The notes beneath the pieces are model-generated. The model was not told where the DNA came from, did no database searches, and saw nothing but the letters and a program-made list of their open reading frames with translations. Position numbers and translations under genes: made by a program. From CAYNWT01 sp964450955 (lineage in GTDB: Bacteria; Planctomycetota; Planctomycetia; Planctomycetales; Planctomycetaceae), in assembly GCA_964450955.1 (NCBI GenBank), contig CAYVFI010000026.1:1-64000 (forward strand): a stretch of 64,000 bases of DNA. The letters run 5' to 3'. Positions 63,747 to 64,000 of the stretch are shown piece after piece. Numbering within the stretch: the first letter of the stretch is position 1; each line of letters starts with the position of its first letter.

Positions 63747-64000
63747 GTGACTGGTAAACTAACTGTGCGGTGCCGGCCGGTTCAAAGCCCAAATATCCAA
63801 TATCCGCTGCAAAATCTCCAGAAGAAGCCGCCTGCCGGGTCTGCGAATTCACAGAACCAAAATTCAGGGAGAACCGGCCACCCGTTGACTTTCCACAATC
63901 GTCAAACCCCGACCCTTTCACGGTTGCCTGCACGAATCCGCCGATCCATCTATTGAACAGGCTCAAAACACCGGATATTCTCACCGCACACATGGTGGCT
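63747..64000. other. Window-end region, no gene claimed
   Basis: 254 nt with only short overlapping open frames on both strands and no ribosome binding site or family-like sequence. It is probably the region upstream of trmH plus the start of whatever lies beyond the edge. Confidence 0.5.

Noticed and set aside
63727..63993. 88-codon minus-strand frame at the window end
   Set aside because: Overlaps the start of trmH, has no ribosome binding site and no protein-like pattern.
1..64000. CRISPR arrays, tRNA/rRNA genes and prophage genes
   Set aside because: No regularly spaced direct repeats, cloverleaf-forming sequences or phage-type proteins were found.

Overview
The window reads as chromosomal DNA of a planctomycete (Planctomycetota, probably a marine Planctomycetaceae-type organism). 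This is inferred from family content: a DUF1501 twin-arginine protein, a CxPSR sulfatase, a CVGCH cytochrome-type domain fused to WD40 repeats, several secreted PQQ-type beta-propellers, an aroD-aroE fusion, a BamA-type outer membrane protein and very long secreted proteins of unknown function. Coding density is high. No rRNA, tRNA, CRISPR array, transposase or phage gene was seen.

Layout. 1-10.1 kb: unknown protein and PQQ propeller (minus strand), M16 peptidase with a strong terminator, MMPL/RND exporter, and a 32-residue bL37-like ribosomal protein. 10.2-17.5 kb: VWA protein, zinc-ribbon protein, HAD phosphatase and nitrilase (minus), then a tightly overlapping plus-strand operon nucleotidyltransferase / Rieske oxygenase / sulfatase. 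17.7-23 kb: small Lys-rich protein, pyruvate kinase, VOC protein, short PQQ protein, pdxJ and a second PQQ propeller. 23-26 kb: BamA-like protein with a low-complexity insert. 26.2-34.2 kb: a sugar-utilisation locus, with a LacI regulator divergent from a GPH-type symporter, a large cytoplasmic phosphorylase-like protein and a secreted TIM-barrel glycosidase, and a perfect palindromic operator between them. 34.4-41.5 kb (minus): ABC-F ATPase, double trypsin/PDZ protein, and an ABC ATPase paired with a membrane protein carrying an embedded parvulin-like domain. 41.7-46.5 kb: MBL hydrolase, GYF/PH-like membrane protein, DUF1501 protein, then an ECF sigma factor preceded by an ECF-type promoter, a multi-hairpin leader and a small ORF. 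46.8-55.5 kb: cytochrome/WD40 protein, small unknown proteins, a long secreted protein and two small membrane proteins. 55.5-61.7 kb (minus): mog, mutL, aroDE, aroK and prepilin peptidase, the last three overlapping. 62.3-63.7 kb: exported unknown protein and a SpoU/TrmH methyltransferase.

The strongest non-gene signals are (i) a repeat sharing a GATCGGTATCCGGT-type core that sits, in gene orientation, at the 3' ends of at least three genes plus one degenerate case; (ii) two copies of another palindromic element, with 23-bp perfect inverted arms, bracketing one small membrane-protein gene; (iii) mutually exclusive stem-loops in the leader upstream of the ECF sigma gene; and (iv) a ~100-bp near-perfect inverted repeat at 34.2 kb. 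All functional assignments come from reading translated sequence; no database search was run.
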